Assembly: GCA_013042025.1 (NCBI GenBank)
Contig: JABDQY010000308.1
Span: 1-10,257 of the forward strand
DNA length: 10,257 nucleotides
DNA from: Bacteroidia bacterium
Lineage (GTDB): Bacteria > Bacteroidota > Bacteroidia > NS11-12g > UBA9320
Reading direction: 5' to 3'
This document shows positions 6,802 through 10,257 of the stretch, in pieces (the stretch's first letter is position 1; every line of letters begins with the position of its first letter). The notes under the pieces were generated by a model. The model had not been told where the DNA came from, ran no database searches, and saw only the letters and a program-made list of their open reading frames with translations. Made by a program: the position numbers and the translations under genes.

Positions 6802-7350
6802 ATGACTAAAGAAGACTCTTATTTAACGTACTATAAACGTGAAATAATTTTTTGGCAGGATCTTGAACGAACCTCCAATCTAATTTTAGAAGAAGCGGAA
6901 TTTACAGAATACGGATTACACGTGGTTGTAAAAGGAGAATATCAAAATCTCAATATTAACTTTAAAAGTGGCATTAGATTTCAAAATGTTTCAGGTGGTG
7001 TAATTCCAGTGAGCAGTAAAATATTAGGGGAATCGAAGCTAATTATTGACGATTTCAGTCAAATCAAGTTTAAGATAATTGATGAACTCAATTTTCGCCA
7101 AAGTCTGGCAACAGCATTTGGTTGGAATGTAAAACGCGATCATCTTATCTATGACATTTATTACAAAAAACGGAAACCACAGCTTCTTGAAATGACTTTA
7201 AATGAGCTTTTTCTATATAAGGTAAAATGGATAGAAAACTCACCTGAGAAACTCGAATCAAAGATATTTAAGCATCTTAGTCCTAAACTATTCAAAGAAA
7301 TGATTGAAACCCTTCTAGCTGTTCGCAGAGGTTTTGAACGAATTCTCTAA
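6802..7350 (+). CDS. Soluble protein of unknown function downstream of the ABC operon
   Basis: I do not recognise this 182-residue protein. It has no signal peptide or membrane helix, so it is probably cytoplasmic. The N-terminal 20 residues are helical and aromatic (YLTYYKREIIFWQDL). Residues about 30-95 alternate as beta strands (LHVVVKGEY, NINFKSGIRF, KLIIDDF, KFKIIDEL). The segment GWNVKRDHLIYDIYYKKRKPQ (107-127) is rich in Tyr and basic residues, and the last 50 residues look helical and amphipathic. It starts 19 bases after the ATPase stop on the same strand and may be co-transcribed with the transporter, but it has its own promoter, which argues for separate control. It ends one base from the facing gene. 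A role linked to the transporter is only a guess from position. Confidence 0.75.
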   Translation: MTKEDSYLTYYKREIIFWQDLERTSNLILEEAEFTEYGLHVVVKGEYQNLNINFKSGIRFQNVSGGVIPVSSKILGESKLIIDDFSQIKFKIIDELNFRQSLATAFGWNVKRDHLIYDIYYKKRKPQLLEMTLNELFLYKVKWIENSPEKLESKIFKHLSPKLFKEMIETLLAVRRGFERIL

Positions 7351-7351
7351 A

Positions 7352-8329
7352 CTACAAGATGTAACCTACTGAGAATCTTGGCATCAATACCAATTTTGAA
7401 GTATATTGATTATTTTGAATAAACACATATGCTCCGTTATCGAAACGATGTGATTCCCCCTCAAAAAACGGGCTAAACCTCCCTTGCAAATCCATTGCCA
7501 TTATCCATTTAGGATTTGCTGAAGAAAAGGTATAATTGAGATCAAATCCTATTCCTATCTTTTTCAAGTCAACATTTGGAAGATTGCTTGATTCGATGGA
7601 TGTGCAAGCACTATCTTTAAAACATCGAGAAAAACTGCCTGAATTTGATAAGTTATATCCGACATTTACACCAACCACAAATTTTGAGTAATAGTAATTC
7701 TTAGCAAGCTTATTGATTGTTAGATTCACATTTCTAACCCGTGTATAGCTTGAGCCTATCACAAGATTTAAACTTGAAAATTTTGAACCGATAAAAGTAG
7801 TATCAGGTGTATTCAACGCATAAAATTCCAATTCTGCTCGGTTTGCTAAATGAGACAATCCAACATCCAGTTTCAACTGATGCCGAACTTCAAACGGAAA
7901 TGACGCAAAATAAGGTTGTTTATATTCTCGCTTATTTGTTTCAGTTTTAACATCCAATAGCTTAAGACCCATATCAGACTTTTTGGTCTTACTCCACAAT
8001 GAAATATGTGACATTGCATCAATTTCATGAATATGTTTTGTTGCATTGTCCTGAATAGAGTTTGACCATTTAGTGGAAAAACCCAAATTACTGTTCATCT
8101 GATTCGCATATTTAAAATGAAAAGCAAGGGCATTGCTTTCGAACGGGCCAACAGTTCCAATTCCTAAAAGAACTATGTGTTGAGGCTCTTTTGTTGCATC
8201 TTCGCTATCAATGTGCACGTTTATTTTAGTGCTATCTGGATAGCCAAAAACAATATCGAGAGAATCGTTTTGAGCTATAACAGAAAATGATAAAAAGACA
8301 AAGCCAATTAGTGCAACTAGATTTCGCAT
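7352..8329 (-). CDS. Secreted protein, possible outer-membrane beta-barrel, unknown function
   Basis: A 325-residue protein with a signal peptide at 1-19 (MRNLVALIGFVFLSFSVIA, cut before QN). From about residue 50 on, stretches alternate polar and hydrophobic residues with aromatic ends, for example LAFHFKYANQM (68-78), LKLDVGLSHL (152-161), RAELEFYAL (164-172), FVVGVNVGYNL (217-227) and IGFDLNYTF (260-268). This is the pattern of transmembrane beta strands, so a small outer-membrane barrel is likely. The last residues, VLMPRFSVGYIL, resemble a terminal strand but lack the usual final aromatic. C236 and C242 could form a disulfide in a loop. The gene begins 7 bases after gcvT on the same strand and probably shares its mRNA; a functional tie to glycine cleavage is not evident. 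I cannot name a family. Confidence 0.75.
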   Translation of the reverse strand: MRNLVALIGFVFLSFSVIAQNDSLDIVFGYPDSTKINVHIDSEDATKEPQHIVLLGIGTVGPFESNALAFHFKYANQMNSNLGFSTKWSNSIQDNATKHIHEIDAMSHISLWSKTKKSDMGLKLLDVKTETNKREYKQPYFASFPFEVRHQLKLDVGLSHLANRAELEFYALNTPDTTFIGSKFSSLNLVIGSSYTRVRNVNLTINKLAKNYYYSKFVVGVNVGYNLSNSGSFSRCFKDSACTSIESSNLPNVDLKKIGIGFDLNYTFSSANPKWIMAMDLQGRFSPFFEGESHRFDNGAYVFIQNNQYTSKLVLMPRFSVGYIL

Positions 8330-8336
8330 CGTTGAA

Positions 8337-9446
8337 CTAAGGTAAAAAAGGAAGTTTTACTGTTTTTGCTTTGATTCTTTTCTTACGAACTTGAATGTAT
8401 ATCTCAGAATCGATAGCTGCGAATTCTGGTTTCACATAACCCATACCAATAGCTTTTCCAAGACTTGGGCTTTGGGTACCACTTGTTACTTCTCCAATAT
8501 TATTTCCATCTGCATCTACTATTTCATAATGCTGACGAGGAATTCCTCTATCCAACATTTCAAATCCAACGAGTTTACGAGAAACACCATTTTCTTTTAG
8601 GTTTTTGTGATAATCTTGGTTGTTAAATGGTTCAGCAAATTTGGTAATCCAACCTAATCCTGCTTCGATTGGTGAAGTAGTATCGTCAATATCATTGCCA
8701 TATAGACAATATCCTTTTTCTAATCGCAATGTGTCTCTTGCTCCAAGACCACATGGAACAATATCAAATTCTTTTCCAGCTTCAAAAATGGCATCCCAAA
8801 CCATTTCAGCATGGTTGTTCCAAACGTACAATTCAAATCCTCCAGAACCCGTATAGCCGGTATTACTGATAACCACATCATCACTACCACCGCAACTTCC
8901 AGCTGCAAAATGGTAGAACTTAATAGCTGAAAGATCAATATCTGTAAGTTTTTGAATCACTTTTATTGCATTTGGACCTTGAACCGCTATTAAAGAAACA
9001 TCGTTTGACAGGTCTTCAACTTGACAGTCAAAACCTTTAGCTTCTTTTTGTTTCATCACCCAATTCCAATCTTTTTCAATATTGCTTGCGTTTACAACTA
9101 AGGTATATTCATCTTCTGTCCAACGGTAAACAATTAAATCATCTACAATCCCTCCATCATCGTTTGGCATACAATTGTATTGAGCTTGCATGTCAACCAC
9201 CTTACTTATGTTATTTGAACAAATCCAAGCTACTAGAGCTTCAGCATCTTTTCCTTTCACAGCAAATTCGCCCATATGACTTACATCAAATACTCCAACA
9301 CTATTTCTAACCGCATGATGTTCAGGAGTTAATCCTTCATATTGAACAGGCATATCATACCCAGCAAATGGCACCATTTTGGCTCCCAAAGCAACGTGTT
9401 TATTGTAAAGTGATGTGCGTTTTAACATTTTTGATTCAGTTGACAT
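8337..9446 (-). CDS. gcvT: Aminomethyltransferase (T-protein of the glycine cleavage system)
   Basis: GcvT takes the aminomethyl group held on lipoylated H-protein, releases ammonia and passes the carbon to tetrahydrofolate, giving 5,10-methylene-THF in the cytoplasm. The protein has the expected length (369 residues) and landmarks: LYNKHVALGAKMVPFAGYDM at 13-32, GVFDVSHMGE (51-60), GGIVDDLIVYR (98-108) with the folate-site Asp, TGYTGSGGFELY (196-207) and GARDTLRLEKGYCLYG (235-250). I chose ATG 9446: an in-frame TTG at 9461 is possible but lies upstream of a -7-like element, and ATG 9428 (residue 7) would also keep the conserved core. The P- and H-protein genes are not nearby, as is common in Bacteroidota. 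The secreted protein gene begins 7 bases downstream. All regions are intact, so the enzyme should be functional. Confidence 0.96.
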   Translation of the reverse strand: MSTESKMLKRTSLYNKHVALGAKMVPFAGYDMPVQYEGLTPEHHAVRNSVGVFDVSHMGEFAVKGKDAEALVAWICSNNISKVVDMQAQYNCMPNDDGGIVDDLIVYRWTEDEYTLVVNASNIEKDWNWVMKQKEAKGFDCQVEDLSNDVSLIAVQGPNAIKVIQKLTDIDLSAIKFYHFAAGSCGGSDDVVISNTGYTGSGGFELYVWNNHAEMVWDAIFEAGKEFDIVPCGLGARDTLRLEKGYCLYGNDIDDTTSPIEAGLGWITKFAEPFNNQDYHKNLKENGVSRKLVGFEMLDRGIPRQHYEIVDADGNNIGEVTSGTQSPSLGKAIGMGYVKPEFAAIDSEIYIQVRKKRIKAKTVKLPFLP

Positions 9447-9450
9447 AGTG

Positions 9451-9458
9451 CAAAGAAA
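9451..9458 (-). promoter_or_regulatory. Candidate -7 element before gcvT
   Basis: On the minus strand TTTCTTTG is one base off TAnnTTTG and ends 4 bases before the ATG at 9446, the same spacing as the stronger element before the gene at 6802. A clear -33 TTG is not seen at the right distance. The site supports the ATG at 9446 over the in-frame TTG at 9461. Confidence 0.35.
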
Positions 9459-9516
9459 CAATAATGTTTTATTTCTAAAATAGTAGCGAAAGAATAACTT
9501 GCAATCTATAGCCTAC

Positions 9517-9774
9517 TTAGTATTTCACTACAAAACTGATGAGGTAAGATAAAAACAAAACCATACATAGACCTGTGGCAATTAAAAGAACGATATACCT
9601 ATTCTTTTTTGTGGTATTCTGTTCTTCTTTAATCAGCTTATACATTTGGCTAAAGTCGGATAAATTGGGAATAAACCAAGATGATTCATAGTCGTTTTGT
9701 TTCAATACAAAAATCATGATGTACCATAATGCATTTCCAATTAGAAGGACAATTAGCAATTTATTGTAATCCAC
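9517..9774 (-). CDS. Small two-helix membrane protein, function unknown
   Basis: An 85-residue protein with hydrophobic helices at about 4-24 (NKLLIVLLIGNALWYIMIFVL) and 60-82, joined by a polar, Lys/Glu-rich loop that carries WFIPNLSDF (33-41). No family is recognised. The start is GTG at 9774; an in-frame stop lies a few codons upstream and the overlapping ATG at 9776 is in another frame that soon ends, so GTG, or a TTG five codons later, must be used. It sits 37 bases after the edge gene and 70 bases before gcvT, all on the minus strand. Its first helix could be an uncleaved signal anchor. The hydrophobic pattern makes a real gene likely. Confidence 0.65.
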   Translation of the reverse strand: MDYNKLLIVLLIGNALWYIMIFVLKQNDYESSWFIPNLSDFSQMYKLIKEEQNTTKKNRYIVLLIATGLCMVLFLSYLISFVVKY

Positions 9775-9811
9775 ATTTTAATCAATTCCAGGATAAATAT
9801 ACTTCTATTTA

Positions 9812-10257
9812 TTATTCGTAATTATGATTAATCTCTTTTAGCCATATCTCCCACCCCACATTCATCTTAATAATCATTGGATTTACCGGATCATTCAATA
9901 CCCAAAACTCTTTTGGATTATCTGAATCCTCTACTACATGAATTACCTCAATCCTTTGTGGAACTCCATTCAATTCATAGTGGTATTCTGTTTTTCCAGC
10001 ATTATAGTATTTTGTTTTTATGTTCCCCCAACCCGAACTATTTCCATCAAAAATTGAAGTATCGTTCGTCATTATCTCCGAAAACATTCGTTGGCTAAAC
10101 CACACGGTGATTTGAGAATTTGATAGAGTATCGTTATACGTTGCAAATGTGTTTTTCTCAACGCTAGCAGTATCTAACGATGCCGGCGTTATGGTAATAA
10201 TTGCAGTATTATTTCTCCTATTGGTCATTGTATAACGAAACTGAAGAAATGAATCCA
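9812..10257 (-). CDS. Protein of unknown function, possibly incomplete at its 5' end
   Basis: An open frame ends at 9812 and stays open to the window edge; the ATG at 10228 is the first inside the window, but ten further codons upstream contain no stop, so the real start may lie outside. From that ATG the protein would have 138 residues and no signal peptide. Visible segments are SQITVWFSQRMF (38-49), KTKYYNAGKTEYHYELNG (71-88), IEVIHVVED (93-101) and a C-terminus with PKEFWVLNDP and NPMIIKMNVGW. The mix of short strands, aromatic residues and a conserved-looking C-terminal end suggests a compact beta-rich domain. I do not recognise the family. It is followed after 37 bases by the small membrane protein gene on the same strand. 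Confidence 0.6.
   Translation of the reverse strand, partial: DSFLQFRYTMTNRRNNTAIITITPASLDTASVEKNTFATYNDTLSNSQITVWFSQRMFSEIMTNDTSIFDGNSSGWGNIKTKYYNAGKTEYHYELNGVPQRIEVIHVVEDSDNPKEFWVLNDPVNPMIIKMNVGWEIWLKEINHNYE

Noticed and set aside
8391..9310. Several plus-strand ORFs and one minus-strand ORF overlapping gcvT
   Set aside because: All lie within an intact gcvT in its correct frame and show no protein-like features.
9447..9461. TTG at 9461 as the gcvT start
   Set aside because: It would add a five-residue extension not seen in the family and lies upstream of a -7-like element; ATG 9446 is preferred.
9462..9516. Possible hairpins before gcvT (AGTAG...CTACT; TTTTA GAAA TAAAA)
   Set aside because: The stems are 5 base pairs and AT-rich or widely separated, expected by chance in such DNA.
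9877..10098. Plus-strand ORF of 73 codons
   Set aside because: It is antisense to the edge gene, which has more plausible protein composition.

Overview
The window looks like a chromosomal piece from a Bacteroidota bacterium, most likely a free-living flavobacterial-type (Flavobacteriales) organism. The signs are AT-rich DNA, starts almost without Shine-Dalgarno sequences, -7 promoter elements of the TAnnTTTG type, a secreted beta-helix protein with the DFDGE...PDIGADEF segment common in this phylum, and two lipoproteins with Bacteroidota-style signal peptides. No tRNA, rRNA, insertion sequence, phage gene or CRISPR array is visible. Once the left-edge partial gene is counted, no stretch over 300 bases lacks a gene.

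Left part (1-3603). A secreted right-handed beta-helix protein runs leftward off the window edge; its first 510 codons are here and uninterrupted. Divergent from it, across a 192-base gap, is the most distinctive gene: a lipoprotein joining a c-type cytochrome motif (CISCH) to a copper monooxygenase domain of the PHM/DBH type, with all six copper ligands recognisable at nearly the spacing of rat PHM. Facing it is a small two-helix membrane protein of unknown role.

Middle (3728-7350). A tight rightward cluster encodes a MacA/HlyD-like adaptor lipoprotein, a MacB/FtsX-family permease and a LolD/MacB-type ATPase. These are the inner-membrane and periplasmic parts of an efflux or envelope-export ABC system, without a TolC gene in view. 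The adaptor and permease begin with TTG and GTG. A 182-residue soluble protein of unknown family follows, with a good promoter of its own overlapping the end of the ATPase gene.

Right part (7352-10257). Everything is on the minus strand: an incomplete or internally started protein of unknown family at the edge, a small two-helix membrane protein, gcvT (aminomethyltransferase of the glycine cleavage system) and, 7 bases downstream of gcvT, a secreted protein with possible outer-membrane beta-barrel character. It ends one base from the 182-residue gene that faces it.

The best lead is the cytochrome-PHM-like fusion, which keeps the copper chemistry but lacks the residues PHM uses to hold peptidyl-glycine. 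The second is a set of promoter-like -7 elements 4-8 bases before start codons, suggesting leaderless or nearly leaderless mRNAs.
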